From contig NZ_SPQQ01000002.1 in assembly GCF_004766045.1 (NCBI RefSeq), positions 496,001 through 560,000 of the forward strand: a stretch of 64,000 nt of DNA, written 5' to 3'. This document shows positions 9,432 through 18,116 of this stretch, piece after piece. The notes below the pieces were generated by a model. The model saw only the letters and a program-made list of their open reading frames with translations, was not told where the DNA came from and made no database searches. How positions within the stretch are numbered: the first letter of the stretch is position 1; every line of letters starts with the position of its first letter. The position numbers and the translations under genes are program-made. Origin of the DNA: Desulfosporosinus fructosivorans. Its GTDB lineage: Bacteria; Bacillota; Desulfitobacteriia; Desulfitobacteriales; Desulfitobacteriaceae.

Positions 9432-9509
9432 ACCAAGCATCTCTGCCTGAATAGATTTTTCGCTTGTTTCTCACATAAGTATTCAGACACTTTTCAGCTT
9501 ATCTGAAGG

Positions 9510-10742
9510 TTATTTTTCATTATTAGCCAGGCTAAGTAAGGAATGATAAAGGACATTAACTCCATCAGCGCAGTCCTCTGCAGAACTCCATTCCGCAGGA
9601 TTATGACTGATCCCATCTTTTGAGCGGACAAAAATCATCCCTATCGGGCAGAGTCTGGCAATCTGCATTGAGTCGTGTCCTGCCCCACTCGGTAGTGAAT
9701 AGATTTCTTTTCCCACTTTTCTGCAGGCCTGTTTAATTGCCTCTTGGATAGGTTCAGAGCAAGGCACTGGGGGTACTCTTTGTAAAACTTCAATCACATT
9801 TTCTATTCCACGCCTTTGGCAAACTTCAGCGACTCGTTGCAGTAGAGTCTGTTCTAACCTTTCTCCAACAGCTTGGTTAAGATCACGCAAATCCACTGTA
9901 AATTCCACACTCCCCGGGATAATGTTAATTCCTCCAGGTTGCACTTGAATTCTTCCCACAGTTCCCACCGCTGTTCCTGTTTTAAGGGTCTCCTCTTCCA
10001 CCGCCTGTATAATTTCTGCGGCTGCCACTAAAGGATCATGTCTAATACCCATCGGGGTTGCTCCAGCATGACCTGCCTCGCCTTTAAGGGTTATCTTAAG
10101 CCACAAAGAGCTATTAATTCCAGTAACTACCCCGACCGAAAGATTCTTACTCTCTAACACTTTCCCTTGCTCTACGTGCAATTCAAGATGGGCTTTCACC
10201 GAGCCCAAAGGTCTGGCTGCCTGTTGAAAATGATCCGGGACAAATCCATTCATCTTGAGCGCTTCCGCAAAGCTCATTCCATCGCGGTCGAGGCACTGTA
10301 AGTCCTCCCTTTTGAGAATCCCGGCGATCGCTCTACTTCCCAGCATACTAAAACTGAATCTACACCCCTCTTCATCCTTATAGGCAATCACTTCGATCGG
10401 CTGCTCTGTCTGTATTCCCTGTTCGTTCATGGTTTGCAAGGCTTCAATTCCCCCGAGCACACCGAGACTGCCGTCAAAAGCCCCACCTTCATGCACTGTA
10501 TCAATATGGGAACCCGTTAATACTACGGACGCCTCAGTATTCAACCCCTCTTTTCGTCCAATCAAATTTCCGACTGCATCTACCCGAACGCTTAACCCCG
10601 CTTCGCGCATATAGGTGGCCACTAATGTAGTTGCAGATATGTCCTCCAGGGTAAATACCTGTCGTGTAATACCACCAGTCGCAAGCTTGCCTATTTCCCC
10701 CAGTTCCATTAGACGATTAAAAAGACGCTCTTTGTTAATCAT
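9510..10742 (-). CDS. allC: allantoate amidohydrolase (M20 family)
   Basis: A 410-residue binuclear metal amidohydrolase that converts allantoate to ureidoglycine, CO2 and ammonia. Metal ligands are visible in GSHIDTVHEGGAFDG (His79, Asp90), KDEEGCRF (the Glu pair, about 125), LELHVEQG (His about 192) and the late GAGHDSMQIA. The family also holds N-carbamoyl-L-amino-acid hydrolases; the allantoin context decides for AllC. A lid/dimerisation domain lies at about 210-325. ATG follows GAGGTGATTGCAAC. It diverges from the allantoinase operon across a 448-bp regulatory gap. Confidence 0.9.
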   Translation of the reverse strand: MINKERLFNRLMELGEIGKLATGGITRQVFTLEDISATTLVATYMREAGLSVRVDAVGNLIGRKEGLNTEASVVLTGSHIDTVHEGGAFDGSLGVLGGIEALQTMNEQGIQTEQPIEVIAYKDEEGCRFSFSMLGSRAIAGILKREDLQCLDRDGMSFAEALKMNGFVPDHFQQAARPLGSVKAHLELHVEQGKVLESKNLSVGVVTGINSSLWLKITLKGEAGHAGATPMGIRHDPLVAAAEIIQAVEEETLKTGTAVGTVGRIQVQPGGINIIPGSVEFTVDLRDLNQAVGERLEQTLLQRVAEVCQRRGIENVIEVLQRVPPVPCSEPIQEAIKQACRKVGKEIYSLPSGAGHDSMQIARLCPIGMIFVRSKDGISHNPAEWSSAEDCADGVNVLYHSLLSLANNEK

Positions 10743-11190
10743 GTTGCAATCACCTCAAATCTCCAGTAATTCTAATTCCTATCTTCATTATTCAGTATTT
10801 TTCGCTTTTTGTCTTTGGTAATCATGGATAGTTATGAGACTACTCAATTATCCCTACGTTTATTAATGATATCGACGTTTAATTATTTGAAAGCGATTAT
10901 TTATTGTAACCTGTTCTGTATTGACCGTTAAGCATACGGCCATAATACCCTTTAGTCTTAATGGGATAAAAAGAATTCTAACTAATTAGTAAAGACTGAT
11001 AATGAAAAATAGAAATATTTAGTATATTCTTAATGTAACCCAAGATAGTTAATTGCAAATTGACATTTTTGGAGGAATTATTTAATAACAAGTACAGCTT
11101 ACACGGTTAGGGCCATATTTCACAACCGGGGTGCGAAAGTTGAGTACCCTCTTCATAACAATTTTATCATTAGAGATAGGGGGCAGGAAT
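10743..11190. promoter_or_regulatory. divergent allC / allantoinase promoter region
   Basis: A gap of 448 bp that must hold both promoters. A possible rightward promoter is TTGACC (10921-10926) with TAATAC (10943-10948), spacer 16. A strong GGAGG at 11071-11075 is followed by no usable start, only a short open segment that begins with ATA and runs into the allantoinase start, perhaps a leftover of a lost gene. No clear large palindrome for the PucR-type regulator was seen. Confidence 0.4.
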
Positions 11191-12582
11191 GTGTTTGATC
11201 TAGTAATTAAAAACGGTAAGGTTGTAACCCCAAACAGAGTTTTTGAGGCAAGTATTTGTGTGAACGATGGGAAAATTGCAGCGATCGTTGAAGTCGGAAG
11301 CCCAGTCGAAGCAGAAAAGGTCATCGATGCAAGAGGTAATTTTGTGTTTCCAGGGGCCATTGACAGCCATGCACACTTAAACGATCCTGGATACTGCTGG
11401 AGAGAGGACTATACACATGGTACTGCAGCTGCAGGGGTTGGGGGAATCACAACGATCATCGATATGCCTCTTCAAAATGAACCTGCATTGACTGATGCCA
11501 AGATCTTCGATGAAAAAGTTCAAGCAGTTTCTCCAAACGCTTATGTAGACTATTGTTTCTGGGGCGGCCTGGTAGACTACAATCTGGATAAATTGAAAGA
11601 ATTGGATGAAAAGGGTTGTGTTGCTTTCAAATCCTTTATTGGACCTGTTTCTCCCGATTATGTGTCACTAACAATAGGACAAGCTAAAGAAGCTTTGGAG
11701 ATTTTAAAGGATTGCGATGCCCGCGCTGGTTTCCATTGCGAAGATTACTCTATAATCAAATGGGAAGAAGCAAGAGCTAAACGAAAAGACAAAAACGATT
11801 GGCAGGATTTCCTTAATTCTAGACCTGTAATTGCAGAATTAATTGCTACCCAAAACATAATCGACCTGGCAAGAGAGCTTGATGCTAAAGTTCATATATG
11901 TCATGTAAGCCACCCAAGTGTTGCCAAAATTATCAGATCTGCTCAGCTAGAAGGTGTCGATGTAACAGCTGAAACTTGTAGTCACTACCTCACCTTTACT
12001 GATAAGGATGTATTGAAAAATGGCAGTCTGTTCAAATGTGCACCTCCACTAAGAGACGCTGCTGCAGTTGAGGAAATGTGGGAGTATGTAAACAATGGAA
12101 CCTTATGCTGTGTTGGTTCTGACCATTCACCTTGCGAATTGAGTGAAAAGAGTGAAGAAAAGCATGGTATCTTTGGAGCCTGGGGTGGTATCAGTGGAAT
12201 CCAAAACATTATGCAGGTTCTCTTTAGTGAAGGGGTCTCTAAGAGAGGCTATAGTCCTACGTTGCTAGCCAGATCCTTAAGCGAAGGTCCAGCTAGGACT
12301 TTCGAAATCTATGGTAAAAAAGGCGCAATAGAGGTTGGATTTGATGCGGACCTTGTAATCCTAGATCCAGAACGCGTTTGGGAAATCACACCGGATTCCT
12401 TATATTATATGAATAATATTTCAGCCTTTGTAGGTTTAAAGGGTGTAGGTCTGCCTATATGCACCTTAGTAAGAGGTCAGGTTGTAGCGGAAGATGGTAA
12501 ATTAGTGGGTCAAAAAGGATTTGGCGAACTGGTGAAGCCATTTGGCAAGCATATCAGTCCAAATGCTAAGACTAATAAATGA
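11191..12582 (+). CDS. allB: allantoinase (first tandem copy)
   Basis: A 463-residue cyclic amidohydrolase that opens allantoin to allantoate. Metal-centre residues are all visible: DSHAHLNDPG (about 57-66), the lysine of VAFKSFIG that would be carboxylated, GFHCED, HICHVSH, and VGSDHSPC near the C-terminal end of the barrel. GTG 11191 was chosen as start because it gives the family N-terminus MFDLVIKNGKVVT and follows AGGGGGCAGG; the longer frame back to 11131 has no site. It lies 13 bp upstream of a second allantoinase-like gene. The PGYCWREDY segment differs from the PGRTxWE of Bacillus PucH, so a related hydantoin substrate is possible. Confidence 0.88.
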   Translation: MFDLVIKNGKVVTPNRVFEASICVNDGKIAAIVEVGSPVEAEKVIDARGNFVFPGAIDSHAHLNDPGYCWREDYTHGTAAAGVGGITTIIDMPLQNEPALTDAKIFDEKVQAVSPNAYVDYCFWGGLVDYNLDKLKELDEKGCVAFKSFIGPVSPDYVSLTIGQAKEALEILKDCDARAGFHCEDYSIIKWEEARAKRKDKNDWQDFLNSRPVIAELIATQNIIDLARELDAKVHICHVSHPSVAKIIRSAQLEGVDVTAETCSHYLTFTDKDVLKNGSLFKCAPPLRDAAAVEEMWEYVNNGTLCCVGSDHSPCELSEKSEEKHGIFGAWGGISGIQNIMQVLFSEGVSKRGYSPTLLARSLSEGPARTFEIYGKKGAIEVGFDADLVILDPERVWEITPDSLYYMNNISAFVGLKGVGLPICTLVRGQVVAEDGKLVGQKGFGELVKPFGKHISPNAKTNK

Positions 12583-12595
12583 GGGGGATTAAGAA

Positions 12596-13948
12596 ATGAG
12601 CAATCGTTATGACTTAATCATTCGAAACGGAATTCTTGTTTGTCCTGATGGCCTTAAACAAGCGGATGTTGCTGTTTATGATGAAAAAATTGTAGCAATA
12701 GCCCAAGATTTATCTGGGGATGCCAAAGAAACCATCGACGCAACGGGAAAATACGTCTTCCCCGGCACAACAGACGGGCATGTGCATTTTAATGACCCGG
12801 GAAGAACAGAGTGGGAAACAATCACAACCGGAAGCAGTGCCCTAGCAGCAGGCGGCGGCGTTGCGTACTTTGATATGCCGCTCAATTGCAGCCCATGCAC
12901 ACTTGACGCTAAAAATTTTAATGCTAAGCTAGCTGTCGCACAGAAGGACTCTTTAGTTGATTATGGATTTTGGGGCGGCTTTACTCCCAAAAATTTAGAT
13001 AAATTTGATGAGCTTGCCGAGTGTGGCGTAATAGGGTTTAAAGCATTTTCGTGTAATAGTGGTATTGACGAATTTGAAAGAGCGGACGATTACACAACCT
13101 TAGTGGGCATGGAAAAATTAGCAAAGCTTGGCTTGCCGCTGATGGTGCATTGTGAGAATGCTGAGATCACAAGAGATTTGACGGCGCTTGCACTTTCCAA
13201 TAACAAAACAACTGTTCGGGACTATTTTGCAGCACGTCCGCCCATTACGGAAATAGAAAATGTCTCGCGTATGATTTCATTTGCAGAGGAGACAAGCTGC
13301 AAATTAATCATTGCCCATATCAGCACAGCGAAGGCCGTCGAGCTTGTTACACAGGCAAGAAACAGAGGGATTGACGTCTGCTGTGAAACAATAGGGCATT
13401 ATCTAATTCTTACCGATGACGATGTAGAACGGATGGGAACAGTGGCCAAATGCTCACCTCCCATTCGCGATATTGCAAACCAAACAAAGATGTGGGCCAG
13501 ACTATTAAACAGTGAGATAGCCTTCGTTTCCTCCGACCATTCGCCCTGCGACCCGAAGCTGAAAGACGGGGAATTTTTAAAGGTATGGGGCGGAATCTCA
13601 GCTTGCCAAACAACGCTTCCAGCCATGCTCACTCATGCTTACCATGATAGAAAAGTACCGCTGGGGGATATTGCAAAATTGACTTCCCAAAATGTCAATG
13701 AGATCTTTAGAATTCAAGGGAAAGGGAAAATTGCTGTTGGTTACGATGGAGACTTTGCACTAGTAGACTTAGATAAGGAATTTATATTGCAGCCAGAGGA
13801 TCTTTTCTATAAACACAAGGTAAGTCCATATCTCGGTGACAGCTTCCGCGGGTCAGTGACCCAAACGATTCTTAGGGGAACAACCGTTTTTAAAGATGGA
13901 AAGATTGTATCCAAGCCGATTGGAAGACATCTAAGACCTAACTTGTAA
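12596..13948 (+). CDS. allB: allantoinase (second tandem copy)
   Basis: A 450-residue paralogue of the preceding gene. DGHVHFNDPGRTEWE (about 60-74) is the classic allantoinase motif, followed by IGFKAFS (carboxylated lysine), MVHCENAE, IIAHIST and VSSDHSPCD. ATG follows GAGGGGG. All catalytic positions are kept, so both copies look active. This one is closer to PucH/AllB signatures than its upstream neighbour; they clearly differ in sequence throughout and are not a recent duplication. Followed by an NCS1 permease, 53 bp downstream, giving an import-hydrolysis operon. Confidence 0.9.
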   Translation: MSNRYDLIIRNGILVCPDGLKQADVAVYDEKIVAIAQDLSGDAKETIDATGKYVFPGTTDGHVHFNDPGRTEWETITTGSSALAAGGGVAYFDMPLNCSPCTLDAKNFNAKLAVAQKDSLVDYGFWGGFTPKNLDKFDELAECGVIGFKAFSCNSGIDEFERADDYTTLVGMEKLAKLGLPLMVHCENAEITRDLTALALSNNKTTVRDYFAARPPITEIENVSRMISFAEETSCKLIIAHISTAKAVELVTQARNRGIDVCCETIGHYLILTDDDVERMGTVAKCSPPIRDIANQTKMWARLLNSEIAFVSSDHSPCDPKLKDGEFLKVWGGISACQTTLPAMLTHAYHDRKVPLGDIAKLTSQNVNEIFRIQGKGKIAVGYDGDFALVDLDKEFILQPEDLFYKHKVSPYLGDSFRGSVTQTILRGTTVFKDGKIVSKPIGRHLRPNL

Positions 13949-14001
13949 ACGAAATTTCCTCATAGACACTATAAACAATGAATAAGGGAGTTGGATGCAC
14001 G

Positions 14002-15396
14002 ATGTCTACAAATCCAGAAACTGTCGTCACAAAAACGACTCAGATCCTTCATGATACGGGTGTGGATGAATCACTAAATCCGAAAACCGAAGTGGCTAGA
14101 ACGGTAGGTCCGATATCTTATATGTTTATGTGGATTGGAGACGGGGTTAATTTAGGCAATATGACGCTTGGCGCTAGTTTGGTTGCAGCGGGAATTGCGA
14201 CACTAAACATCTTTCAGACATTTGCCGCAGCTATCTTAGCAATCGGTATCATCTCAGCTGTTTTTGCTTTAAATGACAGACTCGGATACAGAACGGGTAT
14301 ACCCTATGTTGTGCAGCTCAGAATGTCCTTCGGACTAAAAGGCTCCATCATATCTTCACTTTTGCGCGGTATCCCAGCCATTGTTTGGTACGGTTTTCAA
14401 AGTTGGATTGGTGGTACTGCCTTAAATGAAATTATTAAAGTCTTTACTAGTGGTGCCTTTGATAATGTGTTCGTTTGCTTTGTTGTGCTTCAATTGGTGC
14501 AAATTGGTCTTTCGCTGTACGGCTTCCATGCCATCAAATGGGTGGAATCGCTTACCTCGATTGTTATTATGCTAGCGCTTCTCTATGTATTTGGTGTTCT
14601 TCTAACCTCCCACAGCGCTGTTATTGCAGACAAATGGGTTCATGCAAGAGGCACATGGGGCTTGCCGTTCTTTGCCTTCATAATGATGTTTATGGGAAAT
14701 TATGCGGCTATCTTTTTAAGCGCAGCGGATTACTCGAGAGAGCTGAAATCCGGCATTAGCGACGCTAAACGAGGGTTTTTGTACTTTATCCCTATTGTAA
14801 TAGCCTACGGCTTTGTGCTTTGCATCGGCGCCATGCTTGCTTCCGCAACCGGCATTACTAATCCTGTCAAAGCGATGGCCATAGTGGTCGACAATTCATA
14901 TATTACAGTCTTTGTCTCCGCATTTATTGTTTTGGGTGCGATTGCAGTAAACATGGTTGCCAATATTATTCCACCGACCTATGTTATTACATTGCTGACA
15001 AAAATTAAATATAAACCTGCTGTTACCATAACCGGACTGCTTGCATTATGCTCATTCCCTTGGGTGCTAGTACAGGATTCTTCGGCAAAGGGTCTTGGTA
15101 TGTTCATTCTTATCTATTCCGCATTTTTAGGCCCGATTGTTTCAATCTTATTAATCGAATATTATATATTAAGAAAGCAAAAAGTAAATATAGCAGATTT
15201 GTATAAGGAAGATGGTCCATTTGCCGGATATAATCCAGCTGCGCTGCTTGCCTTGCTCATCGGTGCCGGTGCTGCCTTTACAAAAGTGGAGCTGGCATGG
15301 ATTATCGGCGTTGTTGTGGGGGGGATTGCCTATCTTCTTCTGACAAAGTATGCTTTTAAAGACTCAAAATTCAAAAAGGGCACGATATTTGAGTAA
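14002..15396 (+). CDS. NCS1-family allantoin permease
   Basis: A 464-residue transporter of the nucleobase:cation symporter 1 family (PucI/AllW type) with about 12 membrane segments. The family start of the membrane domain is seen at WIGDGVNLGNMTLGASLVAA (about 45-64), then PYVVQLRMSFG and YGFQSWIGG in transmembrane segment 3-4. ATG 14002 is taken as start since GGGAG lies 11 nt upstream; ATG 13978 in frame has no site. Position behind two allantoinases makes allantoin the likely cargo, though hydantoins or nucleobases are alternatives. Confidence 0.88.
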   Translation: MSTNPETVVTKTTQILHDTGVDESLNPKTEVARTVGPISYMFMWIGDGVNLGNMTLGASLVAAGIATLNIFQTFAAAILAIGIISAVFALNDRLGYRTGIPYVVQLRMSFGLKGSIISSLLRGIPAIVWYGFQSWIGGTALNEIIKVFTSGAFDNVFVCFVVLQLVQIGLSLYGFHAIKWVESLTSIVIMLALLYVFGVLLTSHSAVIADKWVHARGTWGLPFFAFIMMFMGNYAAIFLSAADYSRELKSGISDAKRGFLYFIPIVIAYGFVLCIGAMLASATGITNPVKAMAIVVDNSYITVFVSAFIVLGAIAVNMVANIIPPTYVITLLTKIKYKPAVTITGLLALCSFPWVLVQDSSAKGLGMFILIYSAFLGPIVSILLIEYYILRKQKVNIADLYKEDGPFAGYNPAALLALLIGAGAAFTKVELAWIIGVVVGGIAYLLLTKYAFKDSKFKKGTIFE

Positions 15397-15414
15397 TAAT
15401 TGCCTACATCACTA

Positions 15415-15455
15415 AAGGGATTGTAACAAACTGGAAAGTTTAGTTACAGTCCCTT
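15415..15455. repeat. dispersed palindromic element, copy 1 (acts as terminator)
   Basis: Arms AAGGGA/TCCCTT and TGTAAC/GTTACA with a small inner stem; T4 follows. It lies 18 bp after the permease stop and would work as its terminator. A second copy in opposite orientation lies at 34771-34813, sharing the TGTAACAAACTGGAAA half and the GTTTAGTTACAG half. Confidence 0.75.
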
Positions 15456-15692
15456 TTCTCACATCTGCGAGGTGCACTCATCTAAACCACGCCAGAGCAT
15501 CTGAAGCTCTTATTTCGCTGTCCTCCTTTATCACAGGATAGAAAAAAGCTCCCCTACACTTTAAAGTGTACCCCTTGTCAAGGACAACTTGAAAAAGAGT
15601 TTAGACTTCGCAAGGGTTTACGGGTAGTGTCTTAATAACTGTGTGCATGGAAAAACAGCCTTTGCGTCAAAACCGTGCCCTTGGAGTTAAAA

Positions 15693-15922
15693 TCAAATGG
15701 TGCAGCGCTGCACCATTTGGCCTCTCTTCCCCGCTCGGGAGTAACTCACTGATTCAGTCAGCCATTTGCGCCACTCCCCATTGGGTACCAGTTCTTTGGT
15801 TTCCGTCAAACGCCGTCCGATCTCAACGGCGTTGCTAAGCAGCATTTGCAGCTTTGTTCCTTGATAAAGTTAATCTCGGACGCGATTTGCTCAGGCGTCC
15901 TGTTGGAAACTTCCATCCTCAT
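15693..15922 (-). pseudogene. DUF3102-like protein remnant (frameshifted)
   Basis: Reading leftward from ATG 15922 gives MRMEVSNRTPEQIASEINFI, then a 1-nt deletion near 15850 shifts the frame into NAVEIGRRLTETKELVPNGE and WRKWLTESVSYSRAGK before a stop at 15693. The join matches the DUF3102 pattern (RLxEAKELVPHGEWxxWL). DUF3102 proteins are common on clostridial mobile elements. The coding end runs into a 26-nt perfect palindrome (15694-15719), where the family homology stops, so the gene is also truncated. Confidence 0.7.
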
Positions 15923-16127
15923 ACCGGCTGCCCATCCATTTACGGAATGTCTTTTCAGATACCACTATAGGATATGCCGAGCCCCAGACAAGCGTGAGGG
16001 CTATAGCGCCAATCCACCCTTGTCTAATTTGCCCAAAGTCTGAGTTGGATATTAAGTCGGAAAATCGTAAGATTCTGGTTGCCTAAGAGGAAAAAAGGGA
16101 GTTGGTTAGCAAACCCTAAATAGAAAT

Positions 16128-16171
16128 ACCCTATAAGGTAGACGTTTTTTAAACTGTCTACTCTATAGGGT
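16128..16171. terminator. 16-bp imperfect hairpin
   Basis: ACCCTATAAGGTAGAC (16128-16143) pairs with GTCTACTCTATAGGGT (16156-16171) with two mismatches, then ACACTTTATTTTC follows. Terminator-like, and overlapping the right inverted repeat of the mobile-element-like segment. Confidence 0.45.
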
Positions 16172-16360
16172 ACACTTTATTTTCAGTCTAGGAAGCTTTT
16201 TCGAAAACAGGGTATTAGCCAAACAGTAAATTTGTATCGCAAATTCCAAAGCACTTGTCTGAGAATGCAACAAACAGAAGTCCTGTAGACCAACTCAAAG
16301 ACGACACAAAACGGAAAACAGAATATGAATTACCTAACGAAGATATATGGCTATGCCCTC

Positions 16361-16435
16361 TCAGCAAGGAATCACCCTTAGTGCAGAAAAACAACCGCTT
16401 TTCCTCGAGTAATCCATCACGGTATTTTTTTTCAT
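16361..16435 (-). CDS. 24-residue ORF with strong ribosome site
   Basis: ATG 16435 follows AAGGAGG at 7-nt spacing, an unusually good site. The frame reads MKKNTVMDYSRKSGCFSALR plus four residues. The start runs directly into eight A residues; a one-base slip there opens a 70-codon frame on the same strand that begins KKKYRDGLLEEKRLFFC. Either a small peptide or the start of a broken gene. No family recognised. Confidence 0.3.
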   Translation of the reverse strand: MKKNTVMDYSRKSGCFSALRVIPC

Positions 16436-16493
16436 AGGCAATCCTCCTTACTGAATGATCATCTTATTGGTTCTATAACATCGCCAATCAGCA

Positions 16494-16697
16494 TTATTGT
16501 TTCATATAGTGAAACCCTGTTTCACAGTTGTAGTAAAGATTATTTGATTCGATTGCCTTATCAATTTTAGTTTGAAATTCGTTCTTGCAATCTAGTTTGT
16601 TTTCTCGAACCTCATTTGCCAAATCATTAGCAGTTGATAAATGATTCAACTCTGTACATACTTGTTTCTTTTGCTTTTCAACACGACAAACAGTCAT
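16494..16697 (-). CDS. 67-residue hypothetical protein
   Basis: A small hydrophilic, lysine/glutamate-rich protein with four cysteines (two in the N-terminal 14 residues) and a likely helical middle (about 20-50). ATG 16697 follows AAAGGAGCG at good spacing, which supports real translation. Its last codons (FHYMKQ) are encoded by the left of two near-identical 19-nt inverted repeats; the other copy lies 57 bp upstream of the start. No family recognised and no partner gene nearby. Confidence 0.5.
   Translation of the reverse strand: MTVCRVEKQKKQVCTELNHLSTANDLANEVRENKLDCKNEFQTKIDKAIESNNLYYNCETGFHYMKQ
16499..16517. repeat. short inverted-repeat unit, copy 1
   Basis: GTTTCATATAGTGAAACCC: GTTTCA and TGAAAC arms around a 5-nt centre. 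It overlaps the 3' end of the 67-residue ORF. Copy 2 at 16753-16771 differs by one base. Confidence 0.6.
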
Positions 16698-16752
16698 CTA
16701 GATCGCTCCTTTACATGCTAATTTATTTCTCTTAAGACGAGATTTCATTATC

Positions 16753-16771
16753 GTTTCATATAATGAAACCC
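16753..16771. repeat. short inverted-repeat unit, copy 2
   Basis: GTTTCATATAATGAAACCC in the same orientation as copy 1, 254 bp away, upstream of the 67-residue ORF start. The pair brackets that ORF. Confidence 0.6.
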
Positions 16772-16910
16772 AGTTTTAAACTTAAGTAGTATTGAGGATA
16801 TCGTACCATATTTCACTCAATCTATCAATATCTTTTTCTATGTATACAAAGGAACATCTATGTGGAACAAAATGGCACAATGTATCCATTATCTTCACCG
16901 TCACAAAGGC

Positions 16911-16941
16911 AAAAGGCGAAGCAAATGTTGCCTCGCCTTTT
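16911..16941 (-). terminator. terminator of pheA
   Basis: AAAAGGCGAAGCAA (16911-16924) and TTGCCTCGCCTTTT (16928-16941) form a 14-bp stem with one mismatch and a 3-nt loop. The T4 runs at both ends let it work in both directions. It lies 80 bp past the pheA stop. Confidence 0.8.
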
Positions 16942-17020
16942 ACTTGTACCAGCCAGTGCGTATAAAGTTGAACCTTGAGACTTGTCAAAAATTCAATAGC
17001 CTTCGAAGAAATTCGGATAA

Positions 17021-17857
17021 TCACTTATCCGAATCTACCCTTGGATAAGAACCGAGAAACTTATAAAAAGTTGTTTTCCGTTTTACCATGGTTAAAGCAT
17101 CTCGAACATCCGGATCAGTCATATGCCCTTCAATATCTATAAAGAATATATATCTACCAAGTTTTCCACGAGAAGGTCTGGATTCGATCTTACTCATGTT
17201 AATATCCCACAAGCTAAATATATCCAGGATGCATGCTAAACTCCCAGGCTTATGTTCCGTCGAAAATACAATTGAAGTCTTATTCTGATCGGAAGTATTA
17301 TGGGCAGGATTTTTCCCTACAACCACGAACCTAGTAAAGTTATTCCTGTTATCCTGAATATCGCGAAGTGCCACTTCAAGTCCGAAAATTTCTGCTGCTT
17401 GTTCAGCACCTATAGCCCCCGCAGTAATTCCATTTTTTTTAGCCTGATTTGCACCTTCTGAGTTACTGTTTGTTAAATACAATTTCGCCTGCGGCAGTTG
17501 TTTTTCCAAGAAAAGACGGCACTGACCGGCTGATTGGGGATGAGTGAAAACCTCAGTAATGTCCTGCCACCTTGCCCCAGGATTAATCATTAAAGTCTGT
17601 GATATAGGAAGAGTTAGTTCATTAATAATATGTAAGTCCACCTCCCAAGCCAATATATCCAAGACTACATTTACTGACCCTTCCAAAGAGTTCTCATAAG
17701 GGATAACGGCCAAATCCAGTTCGCCATGTTGAACAGCTAAAAGAGTTTCTCGAATACTAGACATTCCGACTAATTCAGAAGGCTTATCTGTGATATAAAT
17801 TAACGCAGCTCGTTGGGAAAAGGTACCTTCCGGACCAAGAAAGCCAATTCTTTGCAT
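17021..17857 (-). CDS. pheA: prephenate dehydratase
   Basis: A 278-residue monofunctional enzyme converting prephenate to phenylpyruvate in phenylalanine synthesis. The catalytic PDT domain spans about 1-185 (GFLGPEGTFSQRAAL at the start, the NNFTRFVVVGK motif near 176-186), followed by an ACT domain (about 195-270) with HKPGSLACIL and IESRPSRGKLGRY, the allosteric phenylalanine site. ATG 17857 follows GGGGG; the in-frame extension to 18025 shows no homology and lacks a site. It lies downstream of citrate synthase on the same strand but a terminator separates them. Confidence 0.93.
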   Translation of the reverse strand: MQRIGFLGPEGTFSQRAALIYITDKPSELVGMSSIRETLLAVQHGELDLAVIPYENSLEGSVNVVLDILAWEVDLHIINELTLPISQTLMINPGARWQDITEVFTHPQSAGQCRLFLEKQLPQAKLYLTNSNSEGANQAKKNGITAGAIGAEQAAEIFGLEVALRDIQDNRNNFTRFVVVGKNPAHNTSDQNKTSIVFSTEHKPGSLACILDIFSLWDINMSKIESRPSRGKLGRYIFFIDIEGHMTDPDVRDALTMVKRKTTFYKFLGSYPRVDSDK

Positions 17858-18116
17858 ATAAAATTCCCCCGTCTTTATTAATGAATATAAGTCATACCTT
17901 GGGAGATAATGCCTCAGCGCTAACACTTTTTCACTCCCAAAAACCCTTTGCAATCGCATCATAAGTTGACCACGCAATACAGAAAGAAAAAAATCAGAGA
18001 TTGTTCCACTATAAAGTAAAGACATAATCAGTTAACATTTTATAGGAATCAACGTTATAGTTAATATTTTAATATATATTATTTCAATTGGATTAGATTA
18101 GCAAAGAAAATCGAAA

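Larger units (their letters stand above)
15562..16179. mobile_element. 618-bp decayed mobile-element-like segment with 12-bp terminal inverted repeats
   Basis: TAAAGTGTACCC (15562-15573) and its exact reverse complement GGGTACACTTTA (16168-16179) face inward. The segment holds a frameshifted DUF3102 gene but no transposase, so it may be a non-autonomous or internally deleted element. No clear target-site duplication was seen. The left end is also part of the 14-nt palindrome ACACTTTAAAGTGT. The flank 15456-15561 shows nothing recognisable. Confidence 0.4.

Noticed and set aside
11060..11190. Short open segment behind GGAGG upstream of the first allantoinase
   Set aside because: It lacks an ATG, GTG or TTG start at the right spacing and is only about 35 codons.
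15694..15719. 26-nt palindrome as an att or recombination site
   Set aside because: It overlaps the broken end of the DUF3102 gene and no integrase or duplicated core was seen; noted only as a palindrome.
15641..16043. Two 65-codon plus-strand ORFs
   Set aside because: They are antisense shadows of the DUF3102 remnant.
16255..16437. 60-codon plus-strand ORF starting with TTG
   Set aside because: No ribosome site, opposite to the better-supported minus-strand start at 16435, and unlike any family.
16782..17024. 80-codon minus ORF overlapping the pheA stop
   Set aside because: It runs through the pheA terminator stem and lacks a ribosome site.
17858..18025. In-frame 56-codon N-terminal extension of pheA
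   Set aside because: The conserved PDT domain starts at ATG 17857 behind GGGGG; the extension has no homology.
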